Source: Acipenser ruthenus
Lineage: Eukaryota > Chordata > Actinopteri > Acipenseriformes > Acipenseridae
Assembly (NCBI RefSeq): GCF_902713425.1
Contig: NC_081217.1
Location: 17,140,159-17,204,158 of the forward strand
Direction: 5' to 3'
Length of the DNA: 64,000 nt
The notes beneath the pieces were generated by a model, which did no database searches, was not told where the DNA came from, and saw only the letters and a program-made list of their open reading frames with translations. Shown piece after piece: positions 23,350 through 35,679 of the stretch. The position numbers were made by a program, and so were the translations under genes. Each line of letters starts with the position of its first letter. Position 1 is the stretch's first letter.

Positions 23350-24650
23350 AGGCGAAGGGTTGGAGCGCCAGGTACCACCGCGTAATCCTAGCGTTTGAAT
23401 CCTTCATTGTGTCTAACCACTTTAAAGGGGCGTGATCTGTGATGAGTACAAAGGGTCGTCCCAGAAGATAGTATTTTAAGGACTCCATAGCCCACTTTAC
23501 TGCCAGGCATTCCTTCTCTACTACTGAATACCTCTGTTCCCTGGACAGTAACTTCCGACTGATGTATAATATCGGGTGTTCTATACCATCTCTCTCCTGG
23601 GACAGAACCGCCCCCAGACCAGTCTGCGATGCATCTGTCTGAAGGATGAACTCTCGGCTGAAATCCGGGCTTACTAATGCTGGGGCCTGACTCAAATTAG
23701 TTTTAATAGATTCAAAGGCCGTCTGACACTCTGCACTCCATTTAATTTTATTTGGAGCGTTCTTTTTAGTGAGATCAGTGAGAGGGGCGGCTATAGTGGA
23801 AAAGTGTGGAATAAAGCGGCGGTAATAACCGGCCAACCCCAACAATGATCTCACCTGGGTTTTCGTGGTAGGTACCGGTGAATCCAACAGAGCCTGGACT
23901 TTTGAAACCAACGGTTTCACTCTACCCTTACCCATTATGAAACCTAAATATTTAGTTTCTTCTTTTCCAATAGCACACTTTGCCATGTTCGCTGTGAGCC
24001 CCGTCTTCCTCAGAGACTGTAAGACGGCTTCTAATCTATTCAAATGTTCTTTCCAGGAAGAACTATAAATAACTACATCGTCGATATACGCAGCAGCGTA
24101 CTCTCGATGAGGTTGTAATACCCTGTCCATCAGTCTCTGGAAGGTAGCAGGAGCTCCATGAAGTCCGAACGGCATAGTGCGAAATTGAAAAAGACCCTCT
24201 GGGGTTGAAAATGCCGTTTTCTCACGAGAGGCTTTAGTTAATGGAATCTGCCAGTATCCTTTCGTCAGGTCCAAGGTTAAAATAAACCGGGCCCGCCCCA
24301 GCTTGTCTAAGAGTTCATCTACTCGAGGCATGGGATATGCATCAAACTTAGAGATAGCATTCACCCTCCTAAAGTCTATACATAACCGTAGTGACCCATC
24401 TGGCTTGTCTATTGGTACAATTGGGCTACACCACTCGCTTCGGGAAGGTTCAATTACCCCAAGTTTCAACATACACTCCACCTCCCTCCGAACAGAATCT
24501 CTCCGACTCTCTGGAATGCGATACGGTCTCTGTCTGACTCTTAGACCTGGCGGAGTGATAATAGCATGTTCGATCAAATGCGTTCTTCCAGGCACGTTAG
24601 AAAACACATCAGCAAACATATTAATTAGATCGCTTACCTCTCTGCGCTGA
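23350..24650 (-). mobile_element. Reverse transcriptase and RNase H part of the Gmr1-like element
   Basis: RT shows CSPIVPIDKPDGSLRLCIDF, TLDLTKGYWQIPL, FGLHGAPATFQRLMD and the catalytic box YIDDVVIYS (near 24.07 kb). RNase H follows with ILQTDASQTGLGAVLSQ and ITDHAPLKWL. These are typical Ty3/Gypsy versions. Borders are rounded. Confidence 0.92.
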
Positions 24651-25199
24651 TCAAGAGTTAATTGTTCCCCCATCGGGACCCCAATTGCTGACACTGGCTC
24701 AATTGAGGGTCCAAAGTCCTCTCCCTCCTGTGCAGGAAATATAAAATGGACCTCCCGTTCTTTCCACGGTTTGAGGAGATTAACGTGATAAATTTGATTT
24801 TCTTTCCGACGCCCAGGCTGTCGGATCTCATAATTTACTTTTCCAATCACTCGAATAACCTCAAAGGGACCCTGCCATTTAGCAAACAACTTAGATTCCG
24901 ATGAGGGAAGCAACAACACCACTTTGTCCCCAGGCCGAAAGTTCCTGATTCTTGCATTTTTATTGTAGCATTGCTGCTGCTTCTGCTGTGCCGCTTTGAG
25001 ATTATCATGCGCCAATCGACCGACTAATTCTAAGCGATCGCGTAACTGTAACACATATTTTACTACATTTTTAGACTCTTTTGACTGTTCTTCCCAACCT
25101 TCTTTTATGAGATCCAAGATACCCCGCGGCTGCCGACCGTACAAGAGCTCAAACGGGGAAAATCCCGTTGAAGATTGTGGTACCTCACGAACTGCAAAA

Positions 25200-25800
25200 A
25201 GTAAGTAGGGAAGCAGTTTGGCCCAATTGCGTTTTTCTTGATCTACAAAGCGGCGCAACATACTTTTTAAAGTCTGATTAAATCGTTCAACAAGCCCATC
25301 CGTTTGAGGATGAAAAACTGAGGTTCTAATTGAACGAATTTTTAATAATTTGTATAATTGCTGAATACAGCCAGACATAAAATTAGTGCCCTGATCAGTG
25401 AGAATTTCTTTCGGGATTCCCACCCTAGAGAATATTTTTACCAATTAATTTGCTACTACTTCTGCATTCATAGTGCGTAAGGGAACAGCTTCTGGATATC
25501 GTGTTGCGTAGTCCACTACTACCAAAATATACCGATACCCTGAGTCTGCTCCCTCCAGAGGGCCTACTAAATCTACACCAATCCTCTCAAACGGTACTCC
25601 AATAATGGGCAGTGGGACCAGAGGTGCGGGGCGAACTAACTTCGGGGCAGCTAATTGACATTCTGGACACTCAGATACATACTTCCGCACAAGACCGTAA
25701 ACCCCTGGCCAAAAAAACCGGGCCAGAATTCGTTCCTGGGTCTTTTCAGTTCCTAAATGACCTGAAAATGGAATCTCATGACTTCCGACTGAAAAGGCCC
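25200..25800 (-). mobile_element. Integrase part of the Gmr1-like element
   Basis: The core reads GVDLVGPLEG, LVVVDYATRYPEA, ILTDQGTNFMS and FHPQTDGLVERFNQTLK, the DD35E signature blocks, with a Cys pair of the zinc-binding head before it. It lies upstream of RT in the reading direction, which is the feature that places the element in the Gmr1 group. Borders are rounded. Confidence 0.9.
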
Positions 25801-26299
25801 CGGAACCAATAACTGTTTTACGAGCTGTCCCGTCCCGGGAGCCCGGGTTATTCTATATAATAAGTGCCCAGATACAGAAAAATGCGGAAATACCACTGGT
25901 TGTCCTTCCTGCATATCCTTCCCCTCAACATATCTAACCTGTTTCCAAGCGTATTGTAACGTGGGATCATTTTGTTGTTCATATCCCAGGTCAATATCTC
26001 GGTCCCAATGGTTAGGTACACTGAGAGGAGTATCTTGTATTATTTGACCTTCCACATCAGTAACCTCGCAGCCCCGGTCACACTGAACACCTACTCCCTT
26101 ACCCTGCCGTTTCAGAGATTGGTTTACTTTTGAGTCAGACACCTCCCCTTGTCGTCTTAGAGTTCCCTCATATTTCTCCACCCGGCGCTCTCTTTTTGTT
26201 TTTCTGGGGCGGATTTTAGGGTTAAACAGGTCGGTTTGCAACGGGAAAATCTCGCCAATTGTTTTCTCCCGTTGCTTAGATTGTCCCCTGGTAGAAACT

Positions 26300-27567
26300 A
26301 AGACCATTTCCCGACCTAAAATACGATCAAAAAACGGCCAGTCTCTTCCCAGGAGAACAGGGTATGGCAAACATTGTGCTACAGCCACTTTAACGTAAGC
26401 TGAATAACCATCAACAGTAAGTTTAACTTTAGTGGTGGGATAAACCCGAGTTTCTCCATGGATACAGGAGATAGCCACTTTACCCTGTGGCTCCCAGGTT
26501 ACCCCCTCCAAGAGAGCTTGTCGAATCAATGTCTGTGCACACCCAGAGTCCGCAAATGCGTAAGAACTCTTGTCCCCGACCTGTACTCTTAATTGATAAG
26601 GGCCCTCCCGACATTCCCCAATGTTCCTACCTGTTACCGCTGACCAGGATCTTTTTGCCAGGTCCACCTCCATCATCGGACAATCCCTGGCAATATGTCC
26701 GGGCTCATTACACCTGTAACACACTGGGGTAGAAGGCACCAACGGAGTTTGTTTGTCCTGTGAGTCAGTGACCGACAGGTTAGGGGGTTTTCCTCTCGCC
26801 CAAGATGGGGCTAACCTCGGCCTCCATGGTCTAAAGGTCTGGTTACCCCCTCTGGGCTTCATTGATTGGTTGGTCCGGGTTGGCTTAGGGGCAGGAGTGG
26901 GGTCAGGGACGGCGCCTTCGTTCGCGTCTTCATATGCCTCCGCCAGGATGATGGCTTTCTCGAGAGTGGTAGGTTGATTCCGTTTAACCCACTCCCGGTT
27001 TCCTGGCGGTAGTATAGACGCGAACTGTTCTATCGCGATCTTCTGCACCAGTTCTTGGGGGGTGTGTTCTTCTGGTTGCAGCCACCGGGTGCATTGATCC
27101 AGGAGATACTGTCCCGCAACCCGGGGCCGCACCCCCTCGGACAGCTGGTATTCCCGGAAGCGGCGCCGGTATGTTTCTTCTGTGATCCCGAGGCGTGAGA
27201 GAATAGCTTCTTTTACTTTGGCATAATCCGCTGCCTCTGTGGCCATTAATGCCCTATACGCTGCTTGAGCTTCCCCTGTCAAGCAAGGTGCCAGTTTCAT
27301 GGCCCAGTGTTCCTTGGGCCACCCTGCTGCTTCTGCCACTCTCTCAAAGGTGACCAGAAAAGCCTCGGGATCATCTTCCGGAGTCATCTTTTGTAACTTC
27401 GGTTGTGTTGCAAACATCCGGGCAACCGCTGTTTCCGATGCTGGTGTCGACATTTTCTCCACCAGCTGTCCAAAGAACTGGGCGAGCTGTTCCTGGCGCC
27501 GTATCTCCCTCTCCTCTCGTTTCTCCTCCTGCTCCCTAAACATTGCCAAGACTGTAGCTGGATCCAT
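26300..27567 (-). mobile_element. Gag and protease part of the Gmr1-like element
   Basis: A gag-like head (MDPATVLAMFREQEEK) with the retrotransposon capsid pattern (WAMKLAPCLTGEAQAAYRAL) leads to one CCHC knuckle, CYRCNEPGHIARDCP (about 26.68-26.72 kb). A protease active-site block, FADSGCAQTLI, follows (near 26.54 kb). Borders are rounded. Confidence 0.9.
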
Positions 27568-27568
27568 A

Positions 27569-27585
27569 TCCCACTTCTGACACCA
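27569..27585 (-). other. Primer binding site of the Gmr1-like element
   Basis: On the minus strand TGGTGTCAGAAGTGGGA begins 2 nt inside the 5' LTR. It is complementary to a tRNA 3' end of the tRNA-Leu type as I remember it (…CTGACACCA). Confidence 0.75.
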
Positions 27586-27587
27586 CG

Positions 27588-28181
27588 TGTGAGGCGTGTG
27601 AGTAATAATGGAATTTCCAGACAGTACTTTACGTGTAAAAAAAGTTTTTCTTTATTAATATTTACACGGAAAAAAAAAACAAACAAAAGAAGGATGTGAG
27701 GGAGGGCGTGCTGGAGAAACAAAACGAAAGGATCGGAAGCTTCCTAGTCCTCTTCGTGATGTGCTGAATAAAACAAAAGAAAAAGAATCAAAACCAAGAG
27801 AACAACGTGAGTAAAGCTTCCGACCGTGAAAAATAAAAACAACAAGAACCCGGCACTGATTCTCTCCCTCCAGCCTTTCCTCCGCCTACACTTTGTGGGA
27901 CCAACCCCGGACACAGTAGCACGTTCCCTTTAGTATGCAAAGCCCCGCCCCGGTAGTCAGTGGAACACCAATTCCAACTGACAGGTGTCCTTGAACCTCA
28001 CGTGACTCCAGTGGCTGGAATTTACATACTCGTACTTCCGCCCCTCACCAAGGTGCCGCCCCTCATAAAGATGACTTTCGTCATGGTCACGAGATCTTGG
28101 TAAGGGAAGTCCCGAGTTGGTTTGATACCTTCTACTGTCGGGAGGCTGAATTACAGACCGAAACCCCTTTGACTCATCACA
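27588..28181 (-). repeat. 5' LTR of the Gmr1-like element
   Basis: Upstream copy of the LTR in the element's own direction, 594 bp. It looks the same as the other LTR apart from one extra A in an A run. Confidence 0.93.
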
Positions 28182-28551
28182 GGGTGGTTTATCTGCAGTA
28201 GCAGTCTCCACATGGCGTTCCGTTGCAGGTTTGAGGAACACAGTGGTCCACCACATGCACGCTTCACAGATCAAACGGCTGTGGATAATGTTTTATGTGA
28301 GGGCTGTTTTCAGGTGAATCTCTTCCACCACAGGAGTGTTGACACGCAGGTTCTGTGACACCTGCACGGATTACTTCCTGGTGCCAATTCCATATCCGTT
28401 GTGACGTCACACCACCCACTGCCAATGGCACATGGGTTTACAGACTGCAGTATTCATAAGCACATTACTATCAACACAAGGAATGTGCTAAAAACCTGCC
28501 TGAAGATTCCTTCTGAAATATGTGTGTGTGGGTGTGTCATATATATATATA

Positions 28552-30185
<1,634 letters not shown>

Positions 30186-30299
30186 TATACACACACCCCC
30201 ACACATTTCTTACCCATGCTATGCTTTATGGGTTACGGTACACTTAACACTCAAAAATAGAAAATCCTGCAAAAGTTTTGCTCGTTAAGCTTTAATAGG

Positions 30300-30845
30300 T
30301 AATTTTAAGACAAATGAAGTGAGGAAAATACAGAAATTATTAATGTATTTATGAAATATTAAAACGTCACTGTGTATATTAACTTTCAGTTCAGGGTAGT
30401 GAGCATTGGATGTAGTGGCCACTAGAGGCCGCTAGAGGGTGCAATAGAAACAATGTACAAATAATAGTAACAGTGTTGAAATAATAGTAACACAGTTTGA
30501 TAGTGACAGTTAAGTTTAGGGGTAGGGGTAGGGATAGAGGTTATGTTCAAGGGGTATGGGTTAGGTTTAGGGGTTATATTTAGGGATTAAGTTGAGGTAA
30601 GGTGAAAAGGAGTAACGTGGCGTTTAGTTCAATCAGAAATTTAGTAGAATGTTGTGTTTTTGAGTGTGAGTTAAGTGTTAAGTTATTTTACAACCTCTAG
30701 CGGCCGCTAATGGCTACTACATCCAACGCTCACCGCCATGAACTAAAAGGCAATACGCAGTAATGTTTTCACCTAGATTTCATAAATACATGAATCATTT
30801 CTATAATTTCCTCAATTTATTGTGCTTAATCCCTTTGAGTCACTG
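30300..30845. mobile_element. Palindromic non-autonomous element with long arms
   Basis: The left side (about 30.30-30.44 kb) and the right side (about 30.68-30.84 kb) are imperfect inverse copies over roughly 140 bp. Shared blocks include GTATTTATGAAAT and TTGGATGTAGTGGCC...GGCCGCTAGAGG. The middle is a GGGTTA/TTTAGGGG-like low-complexity stretch. The borders and the superfamily are not clear, and no target duplication was found. Confidence 0.6.
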
Positions 30846-30989
30846 TGTGCACAATTGCTTCATGTTAAGTTTCCTGGCTATGAATTTATTTTCTAATGCA
30901 CTTTTTTTCCAAAGTTACGGCAGGGCAGCTTCTCCAACTCCAGAATTCAAACACTGTTTTAAAATTCGTGACCGAAGAGGATATAAAAC

Positions 30990-31088
30990 GTTGTGGCTGT
31001 CCGAGTGGCTCACCTGGTAATACAACGGCCCGGTGGTGGTGTGCAGGGTGAGTTGTACAGCCGGGTGAAGGTTTAAAAATAAACATTA
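30990..31088 (+). repeat. Possible tRNA-derived SINE fragment
   Basis: GTCCGAGTGGCTCACCTGGTAATACAACGGCC resembles a tRNA-like SINE head with box A. It ends in an A-rich tail, and the B box is poor. It is not a working tRNA gene, as no cloverleaf closes. Confidence 0.4.
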
Positions 31089-31089
31089 A

Positions 31090-34000
31090 TGTATATAATT
31101 GATTTTTTTTGTCGAGAAAGTTTCACACGTATTGAATTCCACTAACCATATAAACTGGACTTGTACTGAGAGTACAATCATTAAGAAATAAAGTTTTCAC
31201 ATTCTAGCACCACAGCTAGGAACCACAAAACCTCGACCAGTTAAGACACCGCACTTCCCGAGGAAGGGAGTAGAATTGTGTTGCAGTCTTCCGGTGCTTT
31301 TTGGTTTCTCTCTCTGTGTTTTTTTTTTCGGGCGACCGCGTGAGTCTTATTTGAGAAATCTTTTATTAGAGATTTGGGTTTCTTTAGATATTGTAGGAAA
31401 ACTGCAGAAGCTATGGGACCAGCGGAAAAGAAGCCGGCCAGGCCAGCAGGGATCGCCGAGTGGATCAGAGCTGCGTGCCGCTTCGCTACGGACAGGAACG
31501 ACTTCAGAAGGTAGACTGAGCGGAGCCGAATATCTACTGCTGTCGAGAGTCGCAGGAATAAGGTTATATAGTAACATCAGCCTCTACCACGAAATACAAG
31601 CACATGGTCAGAACTGTATGACGGTAGCATTACTGCTATCACGTATACATAGTAATATAGTTTAAAAACGAGTCATTGTGTGCATGCTCGCATTGTGTTG
31701 CTGTTTGACGATGCCGTGCAGAGCTTGTCACGACTACGATCAGCTCAGGATCTGCACTCGCTGGTTCAGATTTAGGGGTTCTTTCACACAACCAGCTTGG
31801 CAGTAATCGTGGACTGCATGTTACATTGGGTAATGTTGCTATTCCAAGATTCGTGCAAAGCAGGCTCTGTGGAAGCAGCCCTTGGTGAGTGAGATGAAAG
31901 GTAAACGCCACTGTTGTTCTCTTTCCTTCCTTCCAGAAACGTGTTGGTTAATTTGGGCCTGTTTGCTGCTGGTGTTTGGGTTGCTAAGAATGTGTCCGAC
32001 TTCGATCTGATGGCACCCCAGCCCATCTGATAACCAATCAGGACGATTGATTAAGGTGGGTATGAAAGATAGACTAGATAGATCTATACGCGCTGTACCA
32101 TAACGTAACTCCTACATGAGGTCGTTCTTATTATGCACTTTATACAAATACAACATCTTTCATTAAAAAGCGAGGCATTGAACCGTAAACTGGGCAGAAC
32201 AAGTTGTATTTCCGACCGATTGAAAGAGTGACCATTGGCAAGAGATCACTGAACTTGTCAAGGGAGCGTAGGCGGTGTCTTTAAAGAGTTCTAAACGAGT
32301 TACTTGCATTTACTGAGAAAGCACTGCAGCAAAGTGAAATGAGAATATGGTCAAATGGTTTTATAAATGTGCTTTGTAGTTTCACACACCCCCATGACTG
32401 ACCTACAACTTGGGTATAAGGTCAGAGAGCAACTAACTCAAGGTCAGGTAAAAGGTTATGGGGTAAATGCTAAAGCAATGTGCGTTGGTGTATAATAATA
32501 ATAATATCCTTTTCTACAATTAAACACACATTTCTTATTCACAGCTTTCTGAATGTGACCAGACTGGTCTGTGAGAGGCTGGGAATCGTCTGAGGAGAGA
32601 TGTGCTGCTGGACTGAAGAGGGAAGGGGTGTGCCCTATCATATTGATGAGACTGACAATAAAGCTATTTAAGACATTCTGAATACTAGCATTTTTTCTTT
32701 ATGTAAATGTTATGGCTGCTACATACACTATTTAATATCAATTCTGTCCACATACAATTCTTAATAGATTCTCATATTTATTAACTATATCATTGGAAAT
32801 GACCGGAAACACATGACAAAGTAAAATCTTCATTCATTCGATCATTGCTTCAGTGTTGGATTGCTTGTTTTCACTATAAATGAGTTCTGGTATGACATGC
32901 AGCTGGATGTGGATCAGTGTATTAGAAAGGGGGTTTCTCACTCCAGTCAGTCAGTGGCTCAGGCTTTATACTTGTGTGTGTCAGAGTGAATCTCGAGCGT
33001 GAATGTGGAAACACAAGCGAAGGCAGGTCGGCAGGGCTGGGGGTGCAGGAGCACAGGGAAGGAAGGCGGCATTGTCTGTGTGTGTGCTTACTTGAAGTTT
33101 ACGGACATGACAAATGAAACATCACAGGATATTCTAAATAATACAGTTTTACTCAGTTGTTTTTCCATTTTTTTTATTTCAGGATGACAAAGGGGGAACA
33201 AAAATCATTGACTTGATAACAGAAGGCCTGAGCAACAAGTTTAAAAAATACCAGAATTTAAGAAAAAAAAGTTTAAAAAACTTGTTTTGTGTTTTTGTAC
33301 AAATTTCCTCAATATTACATACAAAGTTTTCCCAAACATGTAGACTAGAATATATTGAGCGTTGTTTTTGCTGGTAAAGTTCAGTCTGTATCCACGTACA
33401 GATATGAAAACAAATGAAACATGAATTCATTATTCAAAAAGCATTCGTACAATACACACATTTTGATGCGCCACTTGCACCTAGTGGCAGAATACAGGTT
33501 TAAACAGAATTGGTCCATTTGTAACGCCTTGCGTCCTCCAGAGGAGGGCAGTACTGAAACATGAGTAATAAAAGGCACCAAGTATAAGCTCTCCCACCTG
33601 CCTTTCTGTACGTCCCCTCAGCGACAAGGCAGAATATTAGTGTCTGACAGAGTGCTTTGGTCCTCATGATGACTCGCACTCCCCACACCACAGATACACA
33701 ATGTTACAAACAAAAGCACCTTTCTAATTAACACGTGCAACAGCACCTTCAATTCACTTTTTTTTTTCCCTCTGATGAAAAGTCCACCACCCCCATTTCT
33801 CTGCTATAAAAAAAAAAAAAAAAAAGAACCAGATCTGTTAAGATGTGTATCAAATCTCTCTCTTTATAGAAATACGCCAGGCTTGGTTTGATTGTAGGGT
33901 TTTATCCAGTTAGAATTGTTAATGGATAAGGAGCTGGGAGCATTAGGTTTCCCATTGTCTAAACTCCTTACAAAACAGCCAGACAGTTCCTCCCTCCCCA

Positions 34001-34950
34001 GAAACAACTAACACATTCAGCAGGGTTTATTTTGCTCTGTGTGCGGCTGCAAGAAGTTTCTGCGTCTAGATCACTAAAAACAATTCTATGCGCAAAACAG
34101 CAACGCATGACAACCAGCAACTGCTCTCAAACGAATATTCATGCTGCTGAATGAGGGAATAGGCTAGGATTTATATCAACAAGCTGGAAGTGTGTCTCTG
34201 TGCTTGACTGTGTGTACCCAATAATGAGAGCTGCAAAGGAGCACAAAGAAAAGCATATAAGAAGCAGCCTGCTGAGATCACCAATACACCTTTACTGGAA
34301 GGTATTGTAATGTTACTGCAGTAACACTGTACTGCAACTCGTCACACAAACAGAAGTACACAAAGCAGCCTCCAGGGGACGTGTTATCAATCCAAGACTA
34401 TTCAAGCAATCTGTAAGGACACAGAAGCCCTAAACCAAGGCAGTGCTTGAAATGCTGTTTTTTTGGGGGTTTTTTGCCTTGAGGTTAAAGTACTTCATAC
34501 AAGCTGCACATGTCAATATGGCTGCTATTCCAGGCCCTGATTGGTTGTACCTGCATGGTATTGTAGTTCTTTTCACTAAAGCTTGTCTTACACTGGTGTG
34601 CTTTCGTTCCATACTCACACCTGGACCGAGTCAGGTATGTGAAATCTTCATGAAAACGGGCAAGACACAGCCAGTGCTCTGGTACAGCACAATATTCTAG
34701 CATTTTAACTAAAGGTCTCAGGCTATTTTCACTCTCGGGCTGGGAATACGTTGCGATTATGGCGCTGGTATCCTTGGAGCAGCTTTTAAGTAAGTAGGAA
34801 GAAACAAAACAAATTAACTGCAAATCAAACCCACAGCTAAGATACTTTGTAAATGTAAAACTCTGCAACGATGCTGCCGTGCCATAAATACAATTTAATC
34901 TCAGCCCAGGCAAGCACGATTCTTAATTTGCTGAGCATTTTTTATTCTAA
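31090..34950. other. Gene-free stretch between the transposons and usp49
   Basis: I see no exon with family features, and the open frames are short and unrelated to known proteins. It holds A- and T-runs and A/T-rich sequence. Part of it could be usp49 3' untranslated region on the minus strand. Confidence 0.5.
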
Positions 34951-34959
34951 CCGAAAATG

Positions 34960-35195
34960 AAGAACTCAGTAAATTCAATACAGTAAAGGAAACTCAGTAG
35001 TGTTGATCTGATAGCCAGCAAACTCAGTATAGTAAAGAGCTCAGTATTGGGGATCTGAGAGCCAGCAAATTCAATGCAGTATAGTGAAGTCAGGACCAGC
35101 AATCAGACAGCTAGCAAACTCAATACAGTACAGTATAGCATAGCACAGCATAGGGAACCGAGTACTGCAGATCTGGGAGCCAGCACATTCAATAG
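34960..35195. repeat. Degenerate minisatellite, unit about 55 bp
   Basis: About four imperfect units share the words GATCTGAGAGCCAGCAAA, CTCAGTATAGTAAAG and related forms (AGCCAGCAAACTCA, AGCCAGCACATTCAA). It lies about 0.5 kb past the usp49 stop codon, so it may be in its 3' UTR. Confidence 0.7.
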
Positions 35196-35679
35196 TAAAC
35201 CCTGTGGGTGAGATTTTGTTACTCATGCCAGAGAGTGATAAACCTCTGTATTCTACAGATATCACTGAACCCCAAGAGAAATCGATTGATGTGCAACAAT
35301 GAATTTAAAAATACCTGATTGCTGCAGACTGGTGTTTTTTTTGTGTGGATATTTCTGTCACTTGGCTGCAATGCCTTCTACCCCTCATCTGAACCACTAT
35401 CCCAAGCGATATCAATTGGGGAGCACTGCCTCCTCTAGCTAAGGCCACAGTTTATACCAGTGGCCCACTCTCCCTACCGATTCCCTGGGCTAAAATCGGT
35501 GGGCAACGTTGTCAGTGTGCCTCGGGCTCCGGTTGTTTTTGGTGGTTAAGCAGTGAAATTCAGTTGCACAAGGAGCTTGATTTAAGACACCATGTCAGGC
35601 TGTTCCTAGGTGCATGTTGGAAACAGTCCTGGTCGGCATGTTTTGCTACAGCCCTGAGTCTAGGAGTGTGGATCTGGGT

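Larger units (their letters stand above)
22632..28181 (-). mobile_element. Gmr1-like Ty3/Gypsy LTR retrotransposon, nearly whole
   Basis: This is a 5.55-kb element on the minus strand, bounded by LTRs of 593 and 594 bp that start TG and end CA. It is flanked by a perfect 5-bp duplication GGGTG (22627-22631 and 28182-28186). The two LTRs look the same by eye except for one base in an A run, so insertion is very young. Parts in reading order are: primer site, gag with a CCHC knuckle, aspartic protease, integrase, reverse transcriptase, RNase H, purine tract, 3' LTR. Integrase precedes RT, the Copia-like order known among Gypsy elements for the Gmr1 group (named from cod). The pol frame runs on into the 3' LTR. 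It looks nearly whole, with about one break in the coding body by eye. Confidence 0.93.

Noticed and set aside
23140-27700. Several plus-strand frames of 60-115 aa
   Set aside because: All are antisense to the retroelement and lack any protein family sign.
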